64,000 nucleotides of DNA, taken from contig OZ020616.1 in assembly GCA_963971575.1 (NCBI GenBank), positions 33,770,306 to 33,834,305 of the forward strand. Direction: 5' to 3'. Made by a program: the position numbers and the translations under genes. Position 1 is the first letter of the stretch. Each line of letters starts with the position of its first letter. The notes below the pieces were generated by a model that saw only the letters and a list, made by a program, of their open reading frames with translations, did not search any database and had not been told where the DNA came from. Below are positions 11,825-22,745 of this stretch, piece after piece. This DNA comes from Liopterus haemorrhoidalis. Its lineage: Eukaryota; Arthropoda; Insecta; Coleoptera; Dytiscidae.

Positions 11825-12547
11825 TGTCACGGATACAGGGCATCCACATCTTAGGAATAGCTTACTATGCACTAAACTGGCCCCTGTTTTAACACGTAAC
11901 TCTTGTCATGAAATTCTTCCACGGATTGTTTTTATATATTTCATATATAAGGAACTAAAAGTTCTTAAAGAATAATTAAGTAAGAAGTAGTAATTAGTTA
12001 TCAGTACTCTTGTGACTATTACCAATTGTGCATTGACCAACAATGGGCCTACAAAGCCCTGGTTATGTAAGTACAGTTTAAAATTATATTTTTGTATTTG
12101 CTCCAGATGTGTCTCACAACTTTAATGGAATTTATTCCATTTAAGTAAAACTCTTACGATCCGGAATTAATTAGTTAATTCAATTATTGTGTCACTAGGT
12201 TGTACCTAAGCCCTACCTAGAGCCCTTATTTTAAGTTATTATTGTTTGTCCAATGATAGGGACTAATTATTATTATGCTATGAATTGTTTATTATAATTT
12301 GTCGGTATACAGAGTGATAAATTCAGTCTCGATACTTTAATTTCATTGTTGAACGACAACGATTTATTGATTTGTGTATCGACTTGCATTGTATTAAGGT
12401 GTTATTTAATTAGTACACCCCTAATCTGGCGTGGCCAGTATTGTAGTAATTATAAATTGTATTCTTTTATTCCTATTAATAAATTCGTATATAGAATTTA
12501 TATTCTTTTATTCATACAAACCCCCCAAAACCAACCTAGGCGTGACA
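11825..12547. mobile_element. Possible solo LTR (TGTCACG...CGTGACA)
   Basis: A 723-bp block starts TGTCACGG and ends GCGTGACA, the TG...CA form of an LTR with a short inverted repeat. I found no clear target duplication, so the call is tentative. The flanks 11464-11824 and 12548-12679 show nothing else. Confidence 0.3.
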
Positions 12548-12679
12548 ATATATATGTTGTATTGGTATGTGAAGTTTTGTGTAAAAATGTTTATTGATTT
12601 GTTTTTATTTTTTTATTTTTTTGGACTTAGCTACTAAGGCCATTCTCCTGTAGAAGCATTTATTTTTTTGAAAAACCAT

Positions 12680-12768
12680 GCCATAACCGTGATTCGAAGC
12701 CGAGCCCTCCTGGTCTAGAAGCCAGTGCATCGCTACACTAACCACTACGCCATGGTGACCGGCGAATA
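12680..12768 (-). repeat. tRNA-derived repeat or tRNA pseudogene
   Basis: On minus there is an A-box-like TGGCGTAGTGGTTAGTG and a B-box-like GGCTTCGAATC about 40 bp further. The acceptor stem does not close well, so a functional tRNA is unlikely; a SINE head or pseudogene is more probable. Confidence 0.5.
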
Positions 12769-13070
12769 TTGATTTCATAAAAACAAAAAGAATTATAATT
12801 TTATTTGACAGTTGTGATCATTCAAATTACTTTTTCTGATCACAGTAGTCTGTGATGCTATATGGGGTACATTCGAGTTGTACAGGTTAGAGCGAGCGCT
12901 GAGCAAACAGTTGAGGGTGACGTCATGAATAGAACACTAACGGAGAGCAGAAACTCTAACACGGAGCAAGCGTTGTTGTGACGTAATGTTTATAAAGTCT
13001 AACCCTACAATTTTAGACGGGGTTTTTACTGTCAGATTAATTCACGTCAGTCATGAATCAAAATTATATA

Positions 13071-13462
13071 TAAGCAGTTCACTTTTGTAAGAACAAACTA
13101 GATCTGGTTATTTTGGTTACCTTTATAGTGCGTTACTGACTTTATATGTCAATTAAAAATATTCCTTACGTTGTAAAACCGACTTTAGGTTGATAGGTTA
13201 TGATCATTATACTTAAGATATCATTTTTCATTACGACATATGTCAAATGCATCGACATTTTAAAAAAGTGTCATTTTTTAATACCAACATGACATACAGT
13301 TTCAAAGGTGCAAACTATTGAAAACATAATTTCCTTTTATTTGTTCTTACAAAAGTGAACCGCTTATATAAACAGTTACTGACATTTAAAGTCAGTAAAA
13401 CACTATAAAAGTATCCAAAATAACCAGATCTAGTTTGTTCTTACAAAAGTGAACTGCTTATA
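13071..13462. mobile_element. MITE with about 70-bp inverted repeats
   Basis: Both ends read TAAGCAGTTCACTTTTGTAA inward and continue through CTAGATCTGGTTATTTTGG with very few differences. Ends lie at TA/TATA. A third partial copy of the end lies at about 13340-13372, so the right side carries an internal duplication. Part of the inverted repeat resembles that of the MITE at 45829-46310. Confidence 0.8.
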
Positions 13463-13562
13463 TCACCAGCGGAGAATCGAACCACCAACCTCACAATCCA
13501 GACTGTTTTCACCAGTCCAAACTGCACGATTTGATGCGCTGGGCCACTCCGTTGGCCAGACA
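13463..13562 (-). repeat. tRNA-like unit, family 2, copy 1
   Basis: On minus it starts GCCAACGGAGTGGCCCAGCG and ends GGTTCGATTCTCCGCTGGT. The first and last seven bases can pair as an acceptor stem, and the B-box is good. It is homologous to 62268-62365. It abuts the MITE at 13071-13462. Confidence 0.55.
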
Positions 13563-13668
13563 AGATTTTTAATTTTTCTTATTTTAATTTATTGAAGTTA
13601 GCAAAATTACCTTATCTTATACATATATGACTGTGTCAAAGTTAAGTGTAAAAATTATTAATACTCAC

Positions 13669-13844
13669 CAAAATATTTAGATTTAAAATCCATATTTAAT
13701 GGAATTATTCCCCAGGCCAGTAAAGGCAAAATAATATTACCAGTGCTATAAGATATTCCTGTTGATAAAATAATCCGTGAACGTATATTTTTAGCGTGAA
13801 ATTCTGACAAATATGACATGAGTACAGCAAATGGCCCACTCACT
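13669..13844 (-). CDS. SV2-like MFS transporter, exon C
   Basis: This is a 176-bp exon with acceptor GTTTTAG (AG at 13846-13845) and donor GTGAGT (13668-13663). It enters in phase 2 and leaves in phase 1. The translation runs VSGPFAVLMSYLSEFHAKN, then IRSRIILSTGISYSTGNIIL, then PLLAWGIIPL. These are the fourth and fifth membrane segments, with the family's YLSEFH pattern. The join from exon B restores SGFI-VSGPF in frame. The intron to exon D is about 7.2 kb and carries a LINE pair, a pogo element and a MITE. Confidence 0.88.
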
Positions 13845-13859
13845 CTAAAACAAAACTAT

Positions 13860-14000
13860 ATATTAGCATAACGGGACATGTCTCAAAAAATTTTAAAATA
13901 AAGTAATATCTAATAATAATAATTATTATTGAACTACGATCTGTTATTATATTTTATGTAAATCTTGAGTTTTAAGCATCGCAGCAAAAATAATAAAATA
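13860..14000. other. Intron sequence, nothing recognised
   Basis: AT-rich intron between exon C and the GC-rich island, including an AAT-rich tract. Confidence 0.4.
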
Positions 14001-15200
14001 ATAATAAATGCGTTCGGTGAATGACTTTTATCACCTGTTGCTTACGGGTATATGACGGAACGGTAACCCGCCGTCTTTTCGCTACGCCACTGGAGTACCG
14101 CCGTCCCTGGTTTACGTTACGTCTCAAGTGGAACAAATGTATAAACATCTGGCGCGACATTCCAGACTACACGTGTTAACGACACCGGTAGGCTAGCTAC
14201 GGTGCAGCCCGCACCCGTCATCTGTTATAAAAGGGTGGAATAAAGAGATCACTAGATTAGCCATTAACCGTCCTTTGATCGAGCGACCGCAGAAAAACTC
14301 CAAAGTAAGCTCTGACACCGGCCCAATGGACTGACAGAGTAGTGCAACAACGGTTACAGTAGGCCGGATCCGTCCACTAGCCAACCTAGCGAACTTCAAC
14401 GAGAGGCCCGTCGTAAAGGCCACATTCCATTGAAACAATGGCAGAAGACGACGCCGCTTAAAAGGTAAAGTATACGTTAGCCCGGTGATGGAGGCGCTCT
14501 CGACACACGTACTCTCTGGAGCTTGTGTATCTTGGGTGTTTTGACGTAGCCCGCATCGGCCAGTGAAAGCTGGTTTTGGGCGGGTTGTCCCTCTCTGGAA
14601 TGCATATCTCAACTTCGGTTGGGAAGGGTTTATCAGTGCCATTACGAGGTGAATCGTATGCTCTGGTTTTCTAAGGCTCAGATGTCGTAAGATACCTCCG
14701 TCCGGTGATTGCGACACTTACGCGCTCCTCGGAGTTCGTCTTCCTTGTGTGTTTTGACGTAGCCAGCGTCGCCGGCGAGAGTCGGTTTGAGCAAGCGGTC
14801 ATATTTTTGGGTTCCCAATCTTGGTTCCGGCCAAGAAGCAGTTATCTAGTGCAATCACGAGATTCTGTATACGGGGGTTTCACATACACGTTACCCCACG
14901 TCGGTGAAAAAGGCGATAGCCCCGAGAGCGGTCGTTGATATCGTTTGCCACCAACGTAAGGCTAGAGAACGGTGATACTCGGAGTTCTATACTTAAAACG
15001 CATGTCCTAAGGGTCATAAACTATTTTTAACCGGCTACAGACTGACATCGGGTCTGGGCCGGCTTCATTCACAACGAAATCTCCGTGTACTTCCTGTGAT
15101 CTTGTCTCACACCACGATTTCGAAGTACGCGAGCGAGCAGGCCATTTCATCTCCCGTCAGCCCAGGTTGACGCTACCACTGCCGGACCCAGCCCGAGTAC
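14000..15200. repeat. GC-rich island with diverged repeats of about 205 bp
   Basis: About 1.2 kb of clearly higher GC than its surroundings. TGTTTTGACGTAGCC occurs at about 14538 and again at about 14742, with the flanking sequence also alignable (CGGTGAT, GCGACAC, CTCGGAG-like blocks before it; GGTTTATCAGTGCCATTACG against CAGTTATCTAGTGCAATCACG-like blocks after it). So at least two diverged units of roughly 205 bp are in tandem. A 174-codon minus frame across it (14193-14717) has no recognisable domain. It may be the untranslated region of an unidentified retroelement or a satellite. Function unknown. Confidence 0.5.
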
Positions 15201-15484
15201 AAACGTTACGTACTTCGCTTTGATGTTGATTTAGTTTCAATGATGAATTTGAGTAAGCTAATTTGGAAAAAGTATCTACTGCAGAGTGATAGACCAAGTG
15301 AAAAGTTTTGTGAAAAAAATAAAACATTTCATTCATATTTAAATGTACACTGTAGGATACAATGCTGATGCACTTAAATAGCCTTAAAAATAATCTGTGT
15401 GAGAAATAAAAAATAAAAGTTTTCGGCAACAATCACTCATTTTCCATACATTCGAATTCGATCATTACGGGATTACTGAAGACC

Positions 15485-15695
15485 AGTGGCGCAGCCAGGA
15501 ATTTTTATTAGAGAGGGCCCGGAAGACAAAATTATGAATAATGTTCTAAAAAAAAGGTCCTCACTTCTAAAATATAAGTGATGACCTAAAAAAAGGTCCT
15601 CATCTCCTATTTTTAAATAAAAAACAAAACATTTATTTACATAAAACATTTTCCTCTTCCTTGGGGAGGGGCAGGCGCCTCTGCCCCCTTAATAC
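15485..15695. mobile_element. hAT-like terminal fragment
   Basis: Starts CAGTGGCGCAGCCAGGAA, the same type of end as at 42413 and 43552. The other end and a duplication were not found, so it is truncated or its boundary is eroded. Confidence 0.4.
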
Positions 15696-15764
15696 TTTTT
15701 TCTTACCACATCGGTTTACTTATACATTCAAATATCTACAAAGTTATGTTTTTTTGTTACTTAC

Positions 15765-15927
15765 ATAAACCCACTTAAAAATTTGAAGAATAAAAGCATC
15801 CAAAAAGTTTGAGAAAAAGAGCAGCAAATGTTACATGCACAGTCTAACAAAAAGCAGTATACCAGTATCTGCTTTCTTCCTAGTGAATCAGCTAAGTATC
15901 CCCACAAAAATGCACTGGTTATCATAC
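15765..15927 (-). CDS. SV2-like MFS transporter, exon B (MFS motif A)
   Basis: This is a 163-bp exon between a TTTTATAG acceptor (AG at 15929-15928) and a GTAAGT donor (15764-15759). It enters in phase 1 and leaves in phase 2. The translation gives GMITSAFLWGYLADSLGRKQ, which contains the major-facilitator motif A (GxLADxxGRK) between membrane segments 2 and 3, then a hydrophobic segment and LLFFKFLSGF. The join to exon A reads MIYV-GMITSAF. Together with the other exons this identifies an SV2-like organic-molecule transporter of vesicle or plasma membrane. The substrate cannot be inferred. Confidence 0.9.
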
Positions 15928-15929
15928 CT

Positions 15930-16507
15930 ATAAAAAAAATATATATCATGGTTAATGTTTCGTCTTAGTCAACCAAAACTAGGCTGTATGCTTAGAATGA
16001 AGTATATTATAAAGTTAGAAACGAGACGGCATGATCGTAAGATTGGGGAGCCAATAGTAATCATTCATGCATCTGCAACTGGCAGAGAAATACCCATTTT
16101 TAACGCGTATATAACTGATATTTTACGAAATCTTTATGAAGTTATTCTGATGTTTTTCAAAATATGTATACTATAAATACTATAAATCTTATTGAGGACA
16201 GGTAAAAATTCCTTATGAGTACATGTTAATATACGTTTATCAAGTTTCAGTTTTATCTATCCAAAATTTTTAAACTAAACCTAACCTAATTAGTTTTATC
16301 ATTGATTGTTTGCATATAGTGAAGATAAATAAGTGCTTTATATAGTTTTAATACATTTACATAACTTAAAACGGAATGTTCTATTCCAGACATAAAATTG
16401 GCAGGTCGGAATTTATTGATATTTTTGAGGATACTCTCTTTTAATAAAGTTAATGTTTTTCAAAATATGTATACTATAAATTTGATTTAAACCATTTAAA
16501 TTTGACT
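15930..16507. other. Intron sequence with a 28-bp direct repeat
   Basis: TGTTTTTCAAAATATGTATA plus a few more bases occurs near 16150 and again near 16453. No element ends were identified around it. No coding region. Confidence 0.4.
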
Positions 16508-17143
16508 TTAAGGGTGCGCACAACCGTATAGTTTCTTATACAAGACTAATAATCTGAAATAAAATTAGTAACTATCTATACAGTCTAAACAGTATATACA
16601 TCAATATCTATCTAATAGGATATTCTTAATTGTAAAAAGATCTGTCATGTAATTGTAAATAAACAAATTACGTTATAGACGCCATCTTGTAAGCCATTTG
16701 ACGTATATTTGTGTACCATACGGTAAATTGTAGCTAAAGCTTCATTCTACAAATATGTTTCGAGATATTTTGTTCTATTGTGATAATTACCTATTACTAC
16801 CTATAATTACCTAGTTATTGTACTAAGTAATCTACTTTTGCCGCCATCTCGAATCCACCGCGGTTCTCAATTTAAGGCTACACTAACTAAGTATATAAAT
16901 ATAAAAAATATTTGAAACCCAGAAATATTTTTAAAAAATTACAGAACATTGTTGTGTGATACCTATTATTAAGTTCTTGAGTAATAAAATTTTTACAATA
17001 ATTTTTTCTACTATCAAAAATATCCTATTAGATAGATAAAAATTCTGTGCAATATTTGATGTATAGATTGTCACTAATTTTACTTTAGTTTGTTAGTTTT
17101 GTATGACAAACTAATAATCTCTGGGGGTTGTACGTAGCGTTAA
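16508..17143. mobile_element. TTAA-type MITE, copy 2
   Basis: Bounded by TTAA at 16508-16511 and 17140-17143. Its ends and internal GCCATCTTG-type segments match copy 1 at 574-1341. Lies in an intron of the SV2-like gene. Confidence 0.8.
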
Positions 17144-17423
17144 GCGTATAAATACTGAAATTCATTATTCAAGCTTTTCTTTAAAAATGGCAATATGAAT
17201 AAATGCTAACACTTATTAAATAATTGCTTGGATTTCAAAACGGATAACTATCAAGTACTTATTTAGATTTCAGTTTTGAACAAAAACAGTGGAAACGATA
17301 AGTGAATCGTAAATGTTATATTTTGAAAGAAAGAGGCCAAATCTCATTCTTACTAGCTTACGCGGTTTTTCTGACGAGTTGTTTGTGGTGGACTTATACG
17401 GAACATTAACCCAATTAGATATT

Positions 17424-17800
17424 ATCTGTCTCATTTTGTGATACGTAACTAACAGGGAAAGTATATTGTGCAACTAACGCGGAATTTGCATTCCACGTGA
17501 GTTAGACACTGTACTTTTCCTCCGATTAGCAATTTTCATTAAATAAATAATCAAGAAAATACAATATAAATATGTTAACAGCCATTAATGCGCGCGCAGC
17601 CAGTACGAGAAAGAAAATTCTCGCACTGCTACACAAGCGCATTGGTGCGAATTTATTCATTCCCACACACTGCACATGCGAATTTATCATTCCCGCATAG
17701 CCAACGCAAGCATGTGGGTAACATGCTAATTTCCTGTCAACTAACAGTATTGAAATGAAACAGTTCCATAGTAGTCGTAGGAAAAGTTAATTTTTTATGT
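17424..17800. repeat. Dispersed repeat, copy A
   Basis: From GTATATTGTGCAACTA near 17460 through CCTCCGATTA, GCGCGCAG and AGTAGTCGTAGGAA to about 17800, it matches 36885-37866. It also starts with a fragment of the MITE end seen at 45829 (ATCTGTCTCATTTTGT). A hairpin joins AACTAACGCGGAA with its inverted partner. In this copy the GCGCGCAG site is uninterrupted. Confidence 0.6.
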
Positions 17801-17874
17801 TATATATTTACAATACATTTATAATATTATCATAGTATTGGTTTACACCAAAGTCACCAAATTCATCAGATCAC

Positions 17875-18710
17875 GTATTACAAAAACACCTTATACCATA
17901 TCTAGTACATGGTTCCATGATAACTGGGGCCGTTCACAATTTGGGCTTTTCACAACTGGGGCCATTAACAACTGGGGCGATGGACAATTCGGGCCGTACA
18001 CAATTGGGGCTTTGCACAACTGGGGCCATTAACAACTGGGGCGATGGACAATTCGGGCCATTCACAATTGGGGCTTTTGACAACTTAGGCCATAACTATA
18101 AGAATTACAAAAACACCTTATACCATATCTAGTACATGGTTCATTGACAACTGGGGCCGTTCACAATTGGGGCTTTTCACAACTGGGGCCATTAACAACT
18201 GGGGCGATGGACAATTCGGGCCGTACACAATTGGGGCTTTGCACAACTGGGGCGATGGACAATTCGGGCCATTCACTGTTGGGGCTTTTGATAACTTAGG
18301 CCATAACTACAAGAGCTAGAGTCTTATTTTGTTTAAAATTAAAAATAATTATTTTACAAGTTGGCATAAATTAACTTGCGTGTTCTTTTGAAAAAAAATA
18401 AAATATTTTAATGGTTTGATTAAGTACATTTTGGTGGGAATTAGAATAAATAAAAAAAAATGTATTTTAAGGGTTGGAAAACTCTAGCTCTTATAGTTAT
18501 GGCCCCAGTTGTCAAAAGCCCCAATTGTGAACGGCCCGAATTGTCTATCGCTCCAGTTGTTAATGGCCCCAGTTGTGCAAAGCCTCAATTATGTACGGCC
18601 CGAATTGTCCGTAGCCCCAGTTGTTAATGCAACCAGTTGAGAAAAGCCCTAATTCTGAACGGTCCGAATTGTCTTACGGCCCTAGTTGTCTGGTTATCCT
18701 AGTACATACA
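17875..18710. mobile_element. Foldback-like element with minisatellite arms
   Basis: The left arm (about 17920-18310) is an array of 16-18-bp units with core ACAAYTGGGGC, and the right arm (about 18490-18700) is the same array inverted, separated by about 180 bp. The left arm contains a direct duplication of about 225 bp that includes the flank CCATATCTAGTACATGGTTC (near 17895 and 18120). Both outer ends carry CTAGTACAT. Long inverted repeats made of tandem units are the hallmark of foldback elements. No ORF of substance; it sits in an intron of the SV2-like gene. Confidence 0.65.
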
Positions 18711-18924
18711 TCGTTTATAACTCTGCGTCTTTTATAATATTTAAGGTAATTGTTTCCCGCCTTGTACCTCTTTGTCTTTTTCCTTTTCATTTTCCTGCAG
18801 GTACACAAGTCCCACTCAATGCCTTTTCGACATAATATGTAAATAAATATTAAGGTTTTTTAATTACTTCTTGTCTGTTATTTTCGTTTTGTTTAATGTT
18901 TGGTAATTTGTTATTCTGTCCAGC

Positions 18925-19116
18925 GATTATCACATCTTTGATCCGATGAAAGACGGATTACAAGGGAAAAAATTTAGTAGTGACGAAGAAGTGGAAAATG
19001 CTGTGCACAAGTGGCTTCAAGAGCAATTGAAAACCTTTTTCCATGATGGAATCAAGAAACTTGTGGACCGCTACAAAAAGCGGATAAAACTTCAGGATGA
19101 TTATGTTGAAAAATAA
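18925..19116 (+). pseudogene. C-terminal fragment of a mariner transposase
   Basis: The open frame of 63 codons starts DYHIFDPMKDGLQG and ends RIKLQDDYVEK before TAA. It matches the end of mariner transposases (the DYHLFGPLKD block through the terminal GDYVEK). The third catalytic aspartate and everything upstream are missing. No flanking terminal repeats were found. It is a different lineage from the mariner immediately downstream. Confidence 0.75.
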
Positions 19117-19297
19117 ATTATCATTCAATCAACTGTAAACTAAATAAAGACAAAATGCATTTACTTTTTAGTATTTAGTACACAATTAGTCAGAATAAAT
19201 GTAATTGGTACTAATAATATGGAAGTGAAGTTTGAATTATCACACATATTAGGGTTTCGTAAGTACTACAAATTTTGGGTACATATTGACGTACATA

Positions 19298-20181
19298 CGA
19301 GATGTGTAAATTAAGTAACCGGACTGGCAACATAGCGTTTGATCTGGAGGACTTGGAGGGGCGGCAGGTGAACATGTGAGACGCCTTCAGTACGAGTTTG
19401 AACTCGCTAGAGTAATTTTGTTGTCCGTAACGATTTTTTTTGTGAAACAGTTTTTTTAGTGCGTTCTAAAAATGAGTGACATTCATTTCGAGCAACGGTG
19501 TGCTATCAGGTTTTGCTTCAGACTTGGGCACAGTGCAACGGAAACTTTTGCAAAACTTCAGCAGGCCTTCGGAGATAGTGTTTTGTCAAGGACTCAGGTT
19601 TTTTTGTGGTTTAAGGCATTTTCAGAAGGAGGGGAGTTGATTGAAGATGAATCACGTAGCGGAAGGCCTTCATCTTCAAGAATCGATGAAAATGTCGACA
19701 GAATCCGGGATCTTGTGCGTTCAGATCATCGGTTGACAGTCAGAATGATCGTGGAAGAGTTGAATTTGAGTCACACTACCGTTCATCAGATTTTGACTAA
19801 TGAATTGGGGATGAGAAAAAACTGCGCAAAAATGTTTCCAAAAAACCAATAGCAATAAATGATTCCTGTGGCTCATCAGCCTCCTTATTCGCGTAACTTG
19901 AGTCCTTGTGACTTTTTCCTCTTCTCAAGATTGAAAAATCATCTAAAGGGACGTCAGTTTAGGACACACGAAAACATTCAAACGTCCGTATCCGACCAGC
20001 TGAAAGCTATTCCAGTACTCGAGTTCCAGCACTGCTATGAGGATTGGAAGAACCGTCTCCAGCGCTGTGTGGCTTCCCAAGGAAATAGTTTGGAGGGAGA
20101 CAATATTGAATTGTAATTCTATCCGAATAAAAAAACAAAAATAAATAAAAGTCAGTCCGGTTACCTAATTTACACACCTCG
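19298..20181 (+). mobile_element. mariner element, internally deleted
   Basis: Inverted ends read CGAGRTGTGTAAATTARGTA and continue to CCGGACTG. TA dinucleotides flank both sides (19296-19297, 20182-20183). At 884 bp it is about 400 bp shorter than a complete mariner, the missing part being the middle of the transposase. Confidence 0.9.
19472..20116 (+). pseudogene. mariner transposase lacking its catalytic centre
   Basis: The ATG at 19472 begins MSDIHFEQRCAIRFCFRLG, the N-terminal helix-turn-helix region of mariner. The frame continues through GRPSSSRIDENVDRIRDLV and the second HTH to AKMFPKNQ. It then meets stop codons and resumes in the same frame with IPVAHQPPYSRNLSPCDFFL, which carries the last catalytic aspartate (SPCDF). 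It ends near the element's right end at 20116. The roughly 150 residues holding the first two catalytic aspartates are deleted. The DNA-binding half is still an open frame of about 126 codons. Confidence 0.88.
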
Positions 20182-20327
20182 TATAGTAGCATACGGTAGT
20201 GAAAACTACGGCTCTGTGAGACTACCGTGGGACGACTGATAAAGACAGATTTTTTAATAAGTATGATGAGAATTACAAAATAAAATAATTAATTCATATG
20301 AGAAAATATGAACGAAATTTTACTAAC

Positions 20328-20691
20328 CGACATATATCATAGCATTCAGTGTTCCTTTGTTGATGAGAGTCAGTGATAAATCACATTGTGCAGCAGGAAA
20401 AACGTACGACATTGCGCTTGTATCAAATATTGCAGCCATTGCAGCAGGAAAGGCTATTAGCAACATTATGATATTGAATTTACCAAATTTTGTCGCTGCA
20501 ATTGCTGTTTCGAAATCGGCAGGTTTATCTCCATCATCTGGAACACTTGACATTTCATATATCCCGAAATGACAAACACTGTCAAATTTGACAACACAGT
20601 TCTTACATTCTAGATCTTCTGGTGACAGTTTACTATTCGATATTATGAATACTGGTTCACTGTTTTGTAAATTATTTTTTAAATGATTCAT
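20328..20691 (-). CDS. SV2-like MFS transporter, first coding exon A
   Basis: The minus frame from the ATG at 20691-20689 runs 364 bp to a GT donor (20327-20326) and leaves in phase 1. The N-terminal 60 residues or so are hydrophilic with several cysteines (ECKNCVVKFDSVCHFG). Then come DFETAIAATKFGKFN, the family's cytoplasmic lead-in, and a first membrane segment (IIMLLIAFPAAMAAIF) followed by YVFPAAQCDLSLT. The tail NKGTLNAMIYV joins exon B as V-GMITSAF. The start is the first ATG of the frame with no upstream exon found, so a further 5' non-coding exon is possible. The gene runs right to left and is about 14.7 kb to exon E. Confidence 0.87.
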
Positions 20692-21104
20692 TATTAAATT
20701 AAATATTAGTTTGCTCGCAAACGTATGATCAAGTATAATGAATCTGCATATTTAAAGGAAATTTTAAACTTTCTTATCTATGTTTATTTTAGAATAAGTT
20801 TTGTCATTCGAAATTTAGCTCACTGGCGTCGTTGACATGCAGGGGTGCCAAGAGTAAGCCCGGGCCCCGGTAATACAATATTTAGGGCCCAGGCCCCAGA
20901 AAAACATTTATTGCGCCCCATTCTCCGGGATTCGATAATTACGATCCCGACGACAGATAAAAACTGCATGTAGATAGAAACTATTTTTGAATTGATCTGT
21001 AATACGAGCCCCGTCTCAGTGAAGTTGGCCAACTAACAAAAATAGTGTTTTCAAAGAAAATATAATATTATTTATATTAGAAGGGAAATTTATGTGTATC
21101 AATT
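20692..21104. other. Upstream flank of the SV2-like gene
   Basis: This should contain promoter or 5' UTR sequence, but no core promoter motif is convincing. From about 20821 a GC-rich stretch beginning CACTGGCGTCGTTGAC looks like a hAT fragment. Confidence 0.35.
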
Positions 21105-22145
21105 CAATTATAAACTTCAACAGTATGGTATAGGTGGAACAGTTCTAGACTGGTAGACTGATTATTTATTCAATCGAATGCAAAATTCTTAAGTTAATAA
21201 CATTGTTTCCTCTGCTTGTAAAAACGATATTGGAGTACCTCAGGGGAGTGTAACAGGGCCTTTATTATTTATAATTTATATGAATGATATAAACTTAATA
21301 TTGAACTGCAATTTAGTAAACTTATATGCCGATTATACTCTTCTAGCTATTTCTGTTAATAATTTAAATACTGCAGGAAACAAGTTGCAACATGAACTTA
21401 GCCAAATTTCAATTTATTTCCAATGTAATAAGCTTAAATTAAATTTAAATAAAAATAAAGCAATGATAATTGCAAGTAAATTTCATTTAAATAAAATTGA
21501 TGTCAGTATATCTCTTAAACTTGACAATGAAAATATTGAAATTGTTAAGGAAATGAAATATTTAGGATTAATTTTTGATTGTAATTTAACTTTTAAACGT
21601 CATTCTGAATATATTCATAAAAAAAAATCAAAACAATTATACTTTTTTTCTAGAGTTTCAGCAGAACTTTCTTATTGGGCTAAGTGTACTGTTTATAAAA
21701 CTATCACACAGCCTCATTTTCAATACTGTTCATCAATTTTGTATTTATTAGATAAAACGTCACTTAATGCCTTATAAAAACTGCAAAACAGAGGAATGAG
21801 AATTATTCAAAAATGTAATCGTTATACTTCAATTCAAAATATGTTAAATACACTCAACTGGTTCAATGTAAGAATTCATATACGCATTCATACGATGATT
21901 TTGATTTATAAAATTTTACATGGCAAACCTACTTACTTGTCTAACTATATTGCGCCTATGGCTTCCATTGGTTGTTTTAGTCGTAAGCTCCACCCTTCTG
22001 ATTTCGTGTATTTAATTTCAACAATTTCCACTGTTTATTAAATTTACGCTTTTAAAAATTAAATGCAATATTTGCCCAAATATAACTAGAATTTTGAAAA
22101 AATAATTTAAACAAAACCAAATGCAAAAAAAACCAGAAAAAATTA

Positions 22146-22226
22146 ATTTGCCTCGTGGACGGATCGAACTCAAGATTGCAAATTAGAACGCCAGTACCCT
22201 ACGCATTACACCATCAAAGCGCTCTG
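22146..22226 (-). repeat. tRNA-derived repeat, family 3
   Basis: On minus, TTTGATGGTGTAATGCGTAG resembles an A box and GAGTTCGATCCGTCC a B box, about 40 bp apart. It lies inside the insertion that splits the LINE. Confidence 0.5.
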
Positions 22227-22299
22227 CTTACTGTACTACAAAATATCATTAAATATTTTACATGGTCAAGCAAAAACCACAAAAAATGCGTTATTTTCT

Positions 22300-22745
22300 G
22301 AAAACATAACCTGATCAAAAATTCTTGTTGTACTATTCCGGTTCATACAATTGTACATTACTTAGTATTTTTTCAGATTTTTAGTTTAAACCATCTGGGC
22401 TACAGAGTGTGGGAAAAATTTTTTTTGCACAATTTAGGCAAAAATCGCCTCAAAATAATTTATTTTGCAAAAATAAAATTTTGATCGTTAATCCACGTAC
22501 TAAGGACTTTCATTTGATACCCTAATCAGAATTTAAAAAAAATATTTTGTTTTTCGATGAGCACATATTTGTTTGTATTTTTAGGGGGATATGTTTTTTA
22601 GATGTTTTGGTATTTTTCCTATGTGCGGGTCAACGAGTTGTATAAGCATGCCAAATTTCAACTCTCTAGGTTCAGCCGTTTGGCTATAATTTTTACCGAA
22701 CAGACAGACAGACAGACGACAAAATGACGGTATCGAAGAACTAAT
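22300..22745. repeat. Dispersed repeat related to the hAT MITE family
   Basis: TTAATCCACGTACTAAGGAC followed by TTTCATTTGATACCCT matches the interior of 4138-4856 and, inverted, the start of 43190-43552. It ends with a short ACAG repeat (CGAACAGACAGACAGACAG). Confidence 0.5.

Noticed and set aside
13463..13562. Functional tRNA gene
   Set aside because: The ends pair, but the D and anticodon arms do not fold normally and a diverged copy exists elsewhere, so a repeat is more likely.
14193..14717. 174-codon minus-strand frame in the GC-rich island
   Set aside because: No recognisable domain, and it crosses the diverged 205-bp repeats; high GC lengthens chance frames.
17838..18132. Overlapping frames with repeated NWG and FGP motifs
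   Set aside because: They are translations of the minisatellite arm in two frames, not a protein-coding gene.
17910..18700. CRISPR-like regular repeats
   Set aside because: Units abut with no unique spacers, the array is inverted on itself, and the genome is eukaryotic.
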